31,548 nucleotides of DNA, taken from the IMG/VR virus record IMGVR_UViG_3300010883_000240, positions 1 to 31,548 of that record; one strand, written 5' to 3'. The notes under the pieces are model-generated. The model was not told the origin of the DNA. It ran no database searches and saw only the letters and a list, made by a program, of their open reading frames with translations. The position numbers were made by a program, and so were the translations under genes. The DNA comes from a virus. How positions within the stretch are numbered: the first letter of the stretch is position 1; the number at the start of each line of letters is the position of its first letter. Shown here piece after piece: positions 7,117-14,766 of this stretch.

Positions 7117-9558
7117 TCATATAAAAAAGTCTTCGAGAGTTGCGCGTTTCTCAGATTCCCATCCAATTGCATTTAGAATAAAGAGTAGTGGTTCTAAGAA
7201 TGTTTTCTCGAATTGCTTATTATAGTCAATATATTTATGTAGCTGAAGGGCCGGCGGTAAATGGTCAGGAAATGCAATTACGTTTTCCTTGATATGGTTC
7301 GGAACTTTTAAATAACAAAACTTAACTTTATCACCAGCCCGAATGAGTTCAAATTTCTGTTGAAGGCCTTTATCTTTAATGCTGTGGTTATATAGCAAAG
7401 CACCTCGGACGTGTATTGGTGTACCCTTTACATAAACGGTTTTGCGATCATGCCACTTAGACAATTCCGATACACCTCGAGGAAATGATACTTGCTCTGG
7501 CGAAAGTGAATTAAATTTAGCTTTAAAGTTTGCGATTGATTGCTGTGTTTCTTCTTCGGAACCACGGATAATAACCTTAAACATTTCTTTTAATGCATCA
7601 CGACACACAGCCGGAGTTGATGACTTAATTGCCTCGATACCCATAATCTTAAGTTTTGGCTCTGCATATTGCACACCTTCAGAGTTATGCACATTAAGAA
7701 TATATCTTTTCTTTGCCGTCCATATACCACGATCAGCAATAACTTCACGTGACATTTCCATACGCTTTTTATAACAATTCATCTCATCAAATAAAACATC
7801 GTATGATTTCTTGAGAACCTTTTCAAAATGATTTTGAGATATTTCATTAAGGAATTTAACCGGGTCTTTAGGATCAAATTGTTTTACTAAGGAGCTCATA
7901 TTAACATAAAGCGAATCAGTATCAATTGCAATTACATAATCTTTTTTTGTCTTAAGAAGCTTATTCATCTCACTATTAATTGCGGTCTCGGCAACCTTAA
8001 TTACACGTTGGCCGGTTAGTGTGACACCTTCAGCAAGTCGTAAATCAAAGTACTTAAAATAAATATTGCCGAGGGCACCGTAAAGTGAATTGAGGAGAAT
8101 TTTGAGTGCCATTTGTCTGTTTTCAAGTTGGCTGATCTCTTTCTCAAGAGCATATGTATTTCCCTTTTCATATTCTTGCTGAGCTGCAAGCATCATCTTT
8201 TTAATGCTCGAGCGTTCTTCATAGTAGTCCACAATAATGTTTGGAATAACACCTTCTTTATCTTTACGATATGTGGATCCATTAGCTGCATGTGTAACAT
8301 CTGGCGATTGTTGAGTGGTTAATGTTTCGGTTGACATATTCCATTGAACGATAATGTTTGGATACAGAGAGTTTAAATCGAATGACACAACCCAATCATG
8401 TAACCCAACTTGTGGCTCTTTAACATAACCACCAGCAAATGATTGTTTTACAGCAGGTATTACCTCAAGTGGTGGCACTTTACGCAGAGATTGAAGCTTA
8501 CGATAGATGATTGATTCCCATATTGATGTAGTACCAAATGTATCATTGTAATTCACACCACCTTTATACGCCACAGTAATAGCAAGAGTAATCAAGCCCA
8601 TTTTGTCTTCGAGGCGTTCTACGAGCTGAACATCTTTCATGTTGTAATCAATATATTTCTGATAGTCATCTTTATAAAGATTACGCAATGATCCGGATTC
8701 TTCGAACGACAATTTCTTTTCACCAAGAACTACCGAAGCAATATGATCCAGCTTGTATGATTCCTGTGCACCATATGAATAACCGAACTTTTGAAAAAGT
8801 TCTAGATAATCTAATTGACTGATACCTTTGAGATCATATGTATCTTCGCTTCTCATACGCCTGGTAACTTGACGATAATCAACTAATCCCCATGGTGAGA
8901 ATTTGTTAACAGCTTCTGCGCCGACTATCTTTCCAGTACGATTGACAAGGTATGGAATATCAAAGAATCGAGTATTCCAACCAGTTACAACATCTGGACT
9001 ATGAACAGGGTTATTCCAATAATGAAGAAACTTTGTAAGCAGATCAAATTCTGATTCACACTTGATAAAATGCACAGGCTGAATCAAAGATTTTTCTGTA
9101 TCAAAGTCACCATACCCCCAGACGCGGTAATATTCATTCTTGCTAGATTTAACAGTAATTGCTAACACTTGTTGATCTGCTTTAGATGGATCAGGAAATC
9201 CATCTTCGTATGCAGTTTCAATATCAATCGTAAGAACATTAATCATATCACGATCAAAGGTAATATCACGTGGAAACTTTTCTGTGATATATTGGTGAAG
9301 ATAGTTCTTAGCACCATACAGCTTATATCCAGCAACATCGCGATACATTTCTATATGGGTTTTTGCCTCTTTCATTGAATCAAATTTGATAGCATCTACA
9401 TCAGTTCCATCAATAGATGTCCAGCCCGTGATTTCTCGAGCTTTTGTATATAATGTAGGTTTGAATTTTTCTTTTCTTTGGACACGTTCACCGCTGTCAG
9501 AATAACCACGGTAAAGAATTGAATTTGCATAACGACTTATAGACGTATAAAATGACAT
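7117..9558 (-). CDS. gp43: DNA polymerase, family B (gp43)
   Basis: Replicative polymerase with 3'-5' exonuclease, 813 residues (T4 gp43 is 898). Exo I is DIETA (Asp112/Glu114), Exo II is VTGWNTRFFDIPYL, and Exo III is YNMKDVQLVE. Polymerase motif A is SFDLNSLYPNI, motif B is KILLNSLYG, and motif C is AIDTDSLYVN. The C-terminal end LEDFFI is the expected clamp-binding tail that docks on gp45. All catalytic residues are present. GGAG precedes the ATG, and the gene has its own early-type promoter and upstream inverted repeat. It stands apart from the gp45-gp44-gp62-regA unit, with accessory genes between. Confidence 0.97.
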   Translation of the reverse strand: MSFYTSISRYANSILYRGYSDSGERVQRKEKFKPTLYTKAREITGWTSIDGTDVDAIKFDSMKEAKTHIEMYRDVAGYKLYGAKNYLHQYITEKFPRDITFDRDMINVLTIDIETAYEDGFPDPSKADQQVLAITVKSSKNEYYRVWGYGDFDTEKSLIQPVHFIKCESEFDLLTKFLHYWNNPVHSPDVVTGWNTRFFDIPYLVNRTGKIVGAEAVNKFSPWGLVDYRQVTRRMRSEDTYDLKGISQLDYLELFQKFGYSYGAQESYKLDHIASVVLGEKKLSFEESGSLRNLYKDDYQKYIDYNMKDVQLVERLEDKMGLITLAITVAYKGGVNYNDTFGTTSIWESIIYRKLQSLRKVPPLEVIPAVKQSFAGGYVKEPQVGLHDWVVSFDLNSLYPNIIVQWNMSTETLTTQQSPDVTHAANGSTYRKDKEGVIPNIIVDYYEERSSIKKMMLAAQQEYEKGNTYALEKEISQLENRQMALKILLNSLYGALGNIYFKYFDLRLAEGVTLTGQRVIKVAETAINSEMNKLLKTKKDYVIAIDTDSLYVNMSSLVKQFDPKDPVKFLNEISQNHFEKVLKKSYDVLFDEMNCYKKRMEMSREVIADRGIWTAKKRYILNVHNSEGVQYAEPKLKIMGIEAIKSSTPAVCRDALKEMFKVIIRGSEEETQQSIANFKAKFNSLSPEQVSFPRGVSELSKWHDRKTVYVKGTPIHVRGALLYNHSIKDKGLQQKFELIRAGDKVKFCYLKVPNHIKENVIAFPDHLPPALQLHKYIDYNKQFEKTFLEPLLFILNAIGWESEKRATLEDFFI

Positions 9559-9581
9559 AACTTCTCCATAACGAATAGACC

Positions 9582-9611
9582 ATTATACACTGTATTGGCA
9601 GAAAAGTATAC
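9582..9611 (-). promoter_or_regulatory. Early-type promoter for gp43
   Basis: Minus strand GTATAC (9611-9606), 18-base spacer ending CAGTG, TATAAT (9587-9582). Predicted transcript start near 9575, leader about 17 bases containing the GGAG ribosome site. Confidence 0.72.
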
Positions 9612-9618
9612 TATTATT

Positions 9619-9658
9619 TACACTTTTTTACATACAGTTTTATGTACATAAAAGTGTA
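9619..9658. repeat. Imperfect inverted repeat upstream of the gp43 promoter
   Basis: Arms ACACTTTTTTACATA and TATGTACATAAAAGTGT pair with a small bulge. The outer eight bases (ACACTTTT/AAAAGTGT) match exactly. A further ACACTTTT lies just beyond in the 43-residue gene's end. It may be a terminator for the accessory operon (A/T-rich stem, no clear U-tract) or a protein-binding operator next to the gp43 promoter. Confidence 0.5.
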
Positions 9659-9660
9659 GA

Positions 9661-9792
9661 TTACTTACACTTTTTGCAACAATCAGGTGTACCACATTTA
9701 TCATGCACCCGGGTAACGCCCCAAAACTCGTCTACAAAATCAGACCAAGTATAACCAGCTGAGTCAGTCTCGGGCACATATTTTTCAACCAT
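9661..9792 (-). CDS. Small Cys-rich protein (43 residues)
   Basis: ATG at 9790-9792 overlaps the peroxiredoxin stop by 8 bases. The protein is acidic and aromatic in its first 30 residues (YTWSDFVDEFWGV). It ends in a compact Cys cluster, CGTPDCCKKCK, containing all four Cys. The cluster could bind zinc or take part in disulfide exchange with the neighbouring peroxiredoxin; that is inference from position. The gene is short, but coupling and codon sense support it. Confidence 0.6.
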   Translation of the reverse strand: MVEKYVPETDSAGYTWSDFVDEFWGVTRVHDKCGTPDCCKKCK

Positions 9793-10345
9793 ATACTACA
9801 TCCGGTTTAATCATCTCTAAATAGTTTAGAACTGATTCCGGCGATGATTCTCCATACGGATCAGGATTTTTTCTTGTAGAGTTGGGTTCAATGAACATCT
9901 GTTCAATAACACCGTTTTCTACAATCATGGCATACCTACGTGATCTTTTACCAAAGCCTATTATAGACATATCCATAGCCATATTCATTTGATCAGTAAA
10001 TTCACAATTCCCATCTGGAAGGAAATCAATCTTACCAAATGCATTTTGCTCGATCATCCATTTTCTCATAACAAATGTATCGTTAACCGATAGTACATAG
10101 ATTTGATCTATTCCATGTGATTTAATAGCTTGGCTTTGTTCTACGAATCCAGGCACTTGATATGTGGAACAAGTAGGAGTAAATGCCCCTGGTAAAGAAA
10201 ACACTAAAACCCGATTGCCTAGAAAAATCTCTTTTGTTGTTAGGTCTATCCATTTGAATGGGTTATCCCCTCCAATAGATTCATCTCTCACTCTCTTCTT
10301 GAAAGTGACATTTGGCACAACAGGTGGTAGTAAATTGGCATTCAT
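9785..10345 (-). CDS. Peroxiredoxin (Prx5 type)
   Basis: 186 residues. Thiol peroxidase reducing hydrogen peroxide and alkyl hydroperoxides in the cytoplasm. The active-site motif PGAFTPTCS has the peroxidatic Cys at residue 59. WMIEQN and later segments fit the Prx5/AhpE-like thioredoxin fold, whose usual length is about 160-190. The start ATG overlaps the 48-residue gene's stop as ATGA. A possible role is to protect the infected cell from oxidative stress. Peroxiredoxin is an unusual phage gene, though reported in some marine myoviruses. Confidence 0.92.
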   Translation of the reverse strand: MNANLLPPVVPNVTFKKRVRDESIGGDNPFKWIDLTTKEIFLGNRVLVFSLPGAFTPTCSTYQVPGFVEQSQAIKSHGIDQIYVLSVNDTFVMRKWMIEQNAFGKIDFLPDGNCEFTDQMNMAMDMSIIGFGKRSRRYAMIVENGVIEQMFIEPNSTRKNPDPYGESSPESVLNYLEMIKPDVVYG

Positions 10346-10488
10346 TTTCCCTGGCCTCTATATGCTTTATAAGAACGTTTTTTGCTCTTGTTCATACTTG
10401 ATGTCTTGAGTATACCTCTACCAATCGATGTACCTTTACCGGTTGACTCAGGGCGCCACGAGACGCCGGTCATTGTTCTAGTTGCCAT
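10342..10488 (-). CDS. Small basic hypothetical protein (48 residues)
   Basis: ATG (10486-10488) overlaps the M15 peptidase stop as TAATG, and TGA overlaps the peroxiredoxin start as ATGA, so it bridges the two genes without a gap. The product is strongly basic and Ser/Thr/Gly-rich (MATRTMTGVSWRPES at the N-terminus, NKSKKRSYKAYRGQGK at the C-terminus), likely disordered and able to bind nucleic acid. No family recognised. Confidence 0.6.
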   Translation of the reverse strand: MATRTMTGVSWRPESTGKGTSIGRGILKTSSMNKSKKRSYKAYRGQGK

Positions 10489-10952
10489 TATGCATTAATT
10501 CCTTCACTATATTGTGTTTTGCCATCTATACGAGATGCTGTTAAAATTGATTTACGGTTTTCCCCATCAGGGTTATAAGAAACATGTACCCAGCCAGAAT
10601 CAGGAATGCCCGGAGTATAAAACTCAAGGATTAACTGATCGAAATCTAGATTATCACGAATCCACTCTGCTAGTTCTGCGTTCGGTGTTCCGGGCACTTC
10701 GATATCAGCTGCTTGACCTTTACAGTGCTGACTCGTACTAGAGCCGCCAACAGCAGAATTAAGCTCAGGGGAGCGATAACCACTATTAAGCACAGTAGGA
10801 CCAAACTCGTCTCGTACACGTTGTACAACATTCTCAAAAAGAGCGATCGCTGCATCTAGATGATCTCCTTCCGGGGTATTATCAATGCCTTTACGTTCTG
10901 CGGTCTGAGATTTTGTGAACTCAGCTAGTGAAAAATTGTTAGATAGTTTCAT
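10488..10952 (-). CDS. Peptidase M15-like cell-wall hydrolase (probable endolysin)
   Basis: 154 residues from ATG at 10950-10952, with GGAG six bases upstream; a longer frame would begin inside the terminator hairpin and is rejected. NSGYRSPELN, SQHCKGQAADI and GWVHVSY are the hallmarks of the M15_3 D-Ala-D-Ala peptidase family. His76, Asp83 and His123 are the zinc ligands. It should cleave peptide cross-links in peptidoglycan for lysis or entry. No signal peptide is visible, so export would need a holin or virion association. Confidence 0.88.
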   Translation of the reverse strand: MKLSNNFSLAEFTKSQTAERKGIDNTPEGDHLDAAIALFENVVQRVRDEFGPTVLNSGYRSPELNSAVGGSSTSQHCKGQAADIEVPGTPNAELAEWIRDNLDFDQLILEFYTPGIPDSGWVHVSYNPDGENRKSILTASRIDGKTQYSEGINA

Positions 10953-10965
10953 ATTTTCTCCAGTG

Positions 10966-10987
10966 AAAAGGGCGGCTCTCACCGCCC
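10966..10987 (-). terminator. Rho-independent terminator after the Hsp20-linked small gene
   Basis: GGGCGG/CCGCCC stem with 6-base loop followed by TTTT on the minus strand, five bases past the stop of the 79-residue gene and just before the M15 peptidase ribosome site. Confidence 0.75.
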
Positions 10988-10992
10988 CAGTT

Positions 10993-11232
10993 TTATTTGT
11001 CGTTTACTTTAAAGGGAGTAGTATTTGCTAGGATATCCTTGTAAATATCTACTACTGGCATATTCTTGTACTCAGCATGATATTGTAATATCTGTGCTGT
11101 TTCCATTGCCGCCTTTAAACGACGAGCTTCCACGAACGCCTCATAGAGGTGAACGAGAGTATTACTTACCGGTTGAAGCGCTTTCTTCAGTGAGAAAGTG
11201 GGTCTCCGGAACGCTATTGTTTGTGTTGTCAT
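10993..11232 (-). CDS. Small hypothetical basic/helical protein
   Basis: 79 residues from ATG 11230-11232, preceded by GAGGAG at seven bases; a frame ten residues longer lacks a ribosome site. It overlaps the end of the Hsp20 gene by 71 bases in another frame. The product starts MTTQTIAFRRPTFSLKKA and continues as a predicted long helix with Arg/Lys/Glu. It faintly recalls DUF1127-type small proteins, but this is not secure. Confidence 0.6.
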   Translation of the reverse strand: MTTQTIAFRRPTFSLKKALQPVSNTLVHLYEAFVEARRLKAAMETAQILQYHAEYKNMPVVDIYKDILANTTPFKVNDK

Positions 11233-11662
11233 TTGTGACTCCTCGTGATTTTGAAATACCAATTTTACGAGGACGCATTTCTTCTGGGACGACTACCTCT
11301 AAATTAATAGCAAGTACGCCGTCTATTAGATCTGCTCCGTTTACTTGAACATATTCCGACAGTCGGAATGAACGGAGAAACTTCTTGGCTGAGATGCCCT
11401 TATGGACGTATTCTCTGCCTCGATTCTCATGTTTCCCTGATACCGTCAGCGATCTATCTTTCACTTCAATGTCAAGCTCATCGCGAGCGAAACCAGCAAC
11501 AGCTAACTCAATTAAATAGCTAGTGTCATTAATTTTGACAATGTTATGTGGCGGATAGTTATCGTTTGCATGTTTTGCAACACGATCGAGTTCATCAAAT
11601 AAATGATCGAAACCCAAAAACGCTGATCGAGGGAAAAGAGTATGTACACCTTGTGCTGTCAT
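11162..11662 (-). CDS. hsp20: Small heat-shock protein, Hsp20/alpha-crystallin family
   Basis: 166 residues. ATP-independent holdase chaperone. N-terminal FPRSAFLGFDHLFDEL, then the crystallin core: YLIELAVAGFARDELDIEVKDRSL, SGKHE, and the C-terminal LAINLEVVVPEE strand. Closest in style to bacterial IbpA/IbpB and to Hsp20 genes common in marine T4-like phages. AGGAGG seven bases before ATG is a very strong ribosome site. The early-type promoter lies about 107 bases upstream of the start. Confidence 0.93.
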   Translation of the reverse strand: MTAQGVHTLFPRSAFLGFDHLFDELDRVAKHANDNYPPHNIVKINDTSYLIELAVAGFARDELDIEVKDRSLTVSGKHENRGREYVHKGISAKKFLRSFRLSEYVQVNGADLIDGVLAINLEVVVPEEMRPRKIGISKSRGVTNDNTNNSVPETHFLTEESASTGK

Positions 11663-11775
11663 GATTGACCTCCTAATAAAAGCAAGGTTATGCTAGGACC
11701 GAAACCATTTCGCATCCGTTATTATATATACGGTATTTCTACCGTATAATTAATTTTTTAATTGATAGTGGTACT

Positions 11776-11805
11776 ATTATAACACAATTTAATTAGAATG
11801 TACAC
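11776..11805 (-). promoter_or_regulatory. Early-type promoter for hsp20
   Basis: Minus strand GTGTAC (11805-11800), 18-base spacer, TATAAT (11781-11776) preceded by TTGTGT. It abuts the phoH stop. Predicted transcript start near 11769, leaving a leader of about 107 bases that also holds a TACGGTA...TACCGT inverted repeat around 11730-11747. Confidence 0.72.
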
Positions 11806-11807
11806 AT

Positions 11808-12569
11808 TTACATTCCCAAATCTAGTTTTGTGCAAATATAATCTTTGACAAGTTCACTTCGGACAATGTCTTGTCTATGGAACTCGATACTATCAAACGA
11901 TCTCATTTTACTGATAATTCTCATGAAGTCAACAATTCCTTGCTGTTCATCTTTCCATTTAAAATCAGTTTGAGTAAAATCACCACAAAATATGATTCTA
12001 CTATTATCACCAATACGGGTAATAACCGAATCTAATTCATGGAAAGTGAGGTTCTGAGCTTCATCGACTATGATAATAGCATCATCAAATGTTAACCCTC
12101 TAATAAAAGAAGTGGTTTCAAAATTCACTTTAGTTTTTTTCTTTAGTATTTCGTATGCATCTCCGCGACCATAAAGGTCTGCGAATATTGGTATATAAGG
12201 CGCTTCGTATGCTTTGGCCTTTTCAGCCAGACTACCAGGAAGGAATCCTACATCTCGGGTTGGTACTACAGAACGTATGATTTGCAGTTGGGTTTTGCCA
12301 TCAACCTTTTGCATGATATCTCTTATGGCAAGATACGCTGAGATAAAAGTTTTACCTGTTCCAGCACATCCGTGTAACATCAGGTTACAGCCTTGGTTAT
12401 ATGATTCAAATACCTGTCTCTGAGCATATGTCATAGGTGTTATATCATATAACGGCGGTAATCCGTCTTGTTCCCGTCTCCTTTGCTTTCGATCCTTTTT
12501 AACTTTTCTTTTTTGTGAGTAGTATTCAAATTCAGAAGGTTCATAATCTAGAGCAAACAATTGATCCAT
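11808..12569 (-). CDS. phoH: PhoH-like P-loop ATPase
   Basis: 253 residues. Walker A GCAGTGKT at 67-74, Walker B IIIVDEAQN at about 165-173, and VVPTRDVGFLPG, a signature of the PhoH family. The N-terminal region is Lys/Arg-rich. PhoH-type ATPases relate to superfamily-1 helicases and are frequent in marine phages; their role (RNA metabolism or phosphate response) is not settled. It is separated from regA by 68 bases with no clear promoter, so it is probably read through from the clamp-loader unit. Confidence 0.93.
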   Translation of the reverse strand: MDQLFALDYEPSEFEYYSQKRKVKKDRKQRRREQDGLPPLYDITPMTYAQRQVFESYNQGCNLMLHGCAGTGKTFISAYLAIRDIMQKVDGKTQLQIIRSVVPTRDVGFLPGSLAEKAKAYEAPYIPIFADLYGRGDAYEILKKKTKVNFETTSFIRGLTFDDAIIIVDEAQNLTFHELDSVITRIGDNSRIIFCGDFTQTDFKWKDEQQGIVDFMRIISKMRSFDSIEFHRQDIVRSELVKDYICTKLDLGM

Positions 12570-12637
12570 AAATAGCCCTATAGTAATTAATTAAAAAATC
12601 AGTCCGTTCTGTTGCTAGGTGGACCACACCCCAAATT

Positions 12638-13009
12638 CTACTTATTTCCTATATTATATTTTGGGCAAAGTTCCCATTGGTCTTTTTCTTTAAAGGATAT
12701 AATTTTGATTTGTCTTAAAGGAGCTAACGGTTGGCTTTCCTCTTTGTTTTCAATTGATACTAATCCCCAATCGCTCATAAGAGTAGCAATGGTGTTTCTA
12801 CGTGCTACATCATTTTCTTCTAAATTAGATTTCTTACCATCTAATAAAAAGAGTTCTTTAAAATGCACTATAAAATATCTACCTTGCTTGTGTAGTATAT
12901 GACAAGATTGAAATAGCTTTTTTTCTTTACGGGATGCTACTCCAATCCGTGTAAGCGTCTCTTTTACTTTTAAAAAATCGTCTGGTTCGTTAAGAATGAT
13001 CTCAAGCAT
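12638..13009 (-). CDS. regA: RegA translational repressor
   Basis: Binds early mRNA start regions and blocks translation. The 123-residue version starting at ATG 13007-13009 matches T4 RegA (122) in length and N-terminus (MLEIILNEPDDFLKVKETLTRIG against T4 MIEITLKKPEDFLKVKETLTRMG as remembered). QSCHILHKQGRYFIVHFKE and the ending CPKYNIGN are also nearly identical. A GTG 39 bases earlier (13046-13048), overlapping the gp62 stop with AAGG nine bases upstream, would give 136 residues and has the better ribosome site, so the true start is uncertain. As in T4, it follows gp62. Confidence 0.93.
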   Translation of the reverse strand: MLEIILNEPDDFLKVKETLTRIGVASRKEKKLFQSCHILHKQGRYFIVHFKELFLLDGKKSNLEENDVARRNTIATLMSDWGLVSIENKEESQPLAPLRQIKIISFKEKDQWELCPKYNIGNK

Positions 13010-13034
13010 TTTGCTTGGGTTCCACTCTACGAGT

Positions 13035-13412
13035 TTAGCTTCTTCCACCTTTTTTCACCTTTTTATATAGTTCATTGAGTTGGTCTGTGGATAGAATGCT
13101 AAGGGCCTGTAGGGCTTTTTCTTCGTTATAGCCATAATATTCTTTCACAACTTCCACGTCACTGTCGGTTTTCTTTTTATTCCATTTTGAAAAGCGTTTC
13201 CGCTTACGAATAATATTTATAAGAAAATCAAATTGTAGACGTTGGTCTATTTGATGGTGAATATTCATTTCATTTGCAGCTAACACCGTATCTGGAAAGT
13301 ACGATAGACTGCGATTAACCATAAAAGAATTATAAGATTTTTCTGTTAGATCATCGATCATGATATCTTTTTTAGAATAATTAATAGCATTTAGATAATC
13401 GAACGGATTCAT
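13035..13412 (-). CDS. gp62: Clamp loader small subunit (gp62)
   Basis: 125 residues; shorter than T4 gp62 (187) but the size known in marine T4-like phages. Conserved stretches are NPFDYLNAINYSKKDIMIDD, NRSLSYFPDTVLAANEMN, RKRKRFSKWNKK and VVKEYYGYNEEKA. It joins the gp44 tetramer to load the gp45 clamp. ATG overlaps the preceding gene's TGA as ATGA, with GGGAG upstream. Unusually, a cytidylyltransferase-like gene separates it from gp44. Confidence 0.9.
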   Translation of the reverse strand: MNPFDYLNAINYSKKDIMIDDLTEKSYNSFMVNRSLSYFPDTVLAANEMNIHHQIDQRLQFDFLINIIRKRKRFSKWNKKKTDSDVEVVKEYYGYNEEKALQALSILSTDQLNELYKKVKKGGRS

Positions 13413-13825
13413 TTACTTTCTCCCTTTGTAACACGTGCGCGCAATTCGCTAGTTGAAAACCGGTGATCTCTACTATTAAAGTATAAATCCGTATCCCGAG
13501 CTTTACATATATCTCTACCTGTGAAATCTCTTTCTCTGTATTCATCACCCAAGATTCTTACATCAATTTTCCTCATTTGTAAGATGTCTTCTAGGTCTTG
13601 TTCATACAGGTATGGAATAACTTCATCAACAAACCTAACAGATTCCAGTTGCGTATATCTTTCAACAACGCTTTGAATTGGCTTGTTCTTATTTTCTCTA
13701 TCAATACTTGGATCAATTTGAAGTGCGGCTATAAGATAATCACATTGAGTTTTTGCTTCTCGTAACATTTCGATATGTCCAGCATGAAGTAAATCAAATG
13801 TTGATGCTGTTAATCCTACTTTCAT
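13409..13825 (-). CDS. Cytidylyltransferase-like nucleotidyltransferase (TagD-like)
   Basis: 138 residues. GLTASTFDLLHAGHIEML contains the HxGH nucleotide-binding motif (HAGH). FSTSELRARV near the C-terminus corresponds to the (I)STSxLR signature of glycerol-3-phosphate cytidylyltransferase and ADP-heptose synthase relatives. These enzymes couple CTP or ATP to a phosphorylated acceptor. The acceptor here is unknown. Start and stop overlap gp44 and gp62 by ATGA, so it is embedded in the clamp-loader operon. RGLY-type motif residues are partly replaced by TGRDICKARD. Confidence 0.87.
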   Translation of the reverse strand: MKVGLTASTFDLLHAGHIEMLREAKTQCDYLIAALQIDPSIDRENKNKPIQSVVERYTQLESVRFVDEVIPYLYEQDLEDILQMRKIDVRILGDEYRERDFTGRDICKARDTDLYFNSRDHRFSTSELRARVTKGESK

Positions 13826-13995
13826 AGGAATTCAACATTAGCCATAATTTCAGTCATGCACGCAACTATATTGAGTTCATGATCTGCAACAAAAGCGTTT
13901 TTATATTGATAATCGGCCAAGATCAAAACGAGCTGAGGGATTGACTCGGGCCTGATCTTTTCTACCATACGATCATAGATTGCACGAAAGATAGC
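13822..13995 (-). pseudogene. gp44: C-terminal (collar-domain) segment of gp44 beyond an in-frame TAA
   Basis: Directly after the TAA at 13996-13998 the same frame stays open for 57 codons to TGA at 13822-13824. It begins AIFRAIYDRMVEKIRPESIPQ and continues LVLILADYQYKNAFVAD, then HELN and TEIMANVEFL. This matches the expected third domain of T4-type gp44 (T4: QSIIRMYEIVGENNQYHG, ELHLAYLFIQL). No ribosome site is seen for independent translation. Together with the 251-residue part it makes about 309 positions (T4 gp44: 319). Confidence 0.85.
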
Positions 13996-14751
13996 TTATG
14001 CATCGGCGTCAACATTTTGTGCTACCCATGAACGCATCTTTTTAAAGTCTTTACTTTTTAAGTGAGCAAAGAGGGAATCGTAGGAAATAGCGTCACCGCT
14101 AGTGCTAGTCCCAATATTGCCCACCATACTGTATCGCTGAAGTTCATTTAAAATCCTCCTCCAATCTGGAGCATGTTTCATAATTAAGTCAGCTACTGCT
14201 TTTTGCTCATAGCTAACGCCTTCTTCATCTAAGATGAATGTAGCTCGCTTCATAAATTGAGCAGCGAGTCCAGCGAGTTCTTTTTTAGTGGTGTTAAACT
14301 CGTACACACCGCAACGAGAATGTAACGGCTCGATGATCCGATTTTTAAAATTACAAGTTAGAATAAACCTGCAATTATTTGCGAATTCTTCAATGAAGCC
14401 ACGAAGGGCTGGTTGAGTAGATTGGGCATTTAGATAATCTGCCTCATCAAGAATAACTACTTTATATCCACCTTGCAGTGAAACAGTAGAAGCAAACTGT
14501 TTAATTTTTGTACGAAGCGTATCAATGTTACCAGACTCAGAAGCGTTAATTATGATCCAATCAAGATTTAATTGATTACATAAAGCTTTGGCCACTGTAG
14601 TCTTACCAAGACCAGCAGTGCCAGTAAATAACATATTAGGCATTTCACCGCCATCTACAATCTTTTGAAAAGTAGATTTAAGTGAATCTGGTAAAACAGA
14701 ATCACCAATAGTTTTTGGCCGATATTTTTCGACCCATAAAAAATCATTCAT
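13996..14751 (-). CDS. gp44: Clamp loader large subunit gp44, interrupted by in-frame stop
   Basis: AAA+ ATPase that opens and loads the gp45 clamp. The 251-residue frame contains Walker A GTAGLGKT (44-51), Walker B VILDEAD (98-104) and the SRC arginine-finger motif (145-147), plus the helical lid. It ends after VDADA at TAA, though the collar domain needed for oligomer assembly continues in the same frame. Other genes here end in TAA, so the code is not reassigned. A sequencing or assembly error, a real nonsense mutation, or stop readthrough can explain it. ATG with weak GAG ribosome site; a C-rich hairpin lies just upstream. Confidence 0.9.
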   Translation of the reverse strand: MNDFLWVEKYRPKTIGDSVLPDSLKSTFQKIVDGGEMPNMLFTGTAGLGKTTVAKALCNQLNLDWIIINASESGNIDTLRTKIKQFASTVSLQGGYKVVILDEADYLNAQSTQPALRGFIEEFANNCRFILTCNFKNRIIEPLHSRCGVYEFNTTKKELAGLAAQFMKRATFILDEEGVSYEQKAVADLIMKHAPDWRRILNELQRYSMVGNIGTSTSGDAISYDSLFAHLKSKDFKKMRSWVAQNVDADA

Positions 14752-14766
14752 AATATAATCTCAAGC

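Noticed and set aside
7442-7774. 110-codon plus-strand frame opposite gp43
   Set aside because: It lies within the well-conserved polymerase C-terminal region; no promoter or ribosome site on that strand.
12570-12637. Weak GTCC/GGAC hairpin followed by TTTTTT between regA and phoH
   Set aside because: The stem is only four to five base pairs with a 15-base loop, too weak to call a terminator.
13214-13221. Exact TATAAATA on the minus strand inside gp62
   Set aside because: It lies in coding sequence, about 160-200 bases from the regA start, and regA is an early gene. In AT-rich DNA a few chance copies of this 8-mer are expected.
13996-13998. Reassigned TAA codon (alternative genetic code)
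   Set aside because: Many genes in the window end in TAA at the expected length (for example gp22, gp18, PLP-linked genes), so TAA is a normal stop here.
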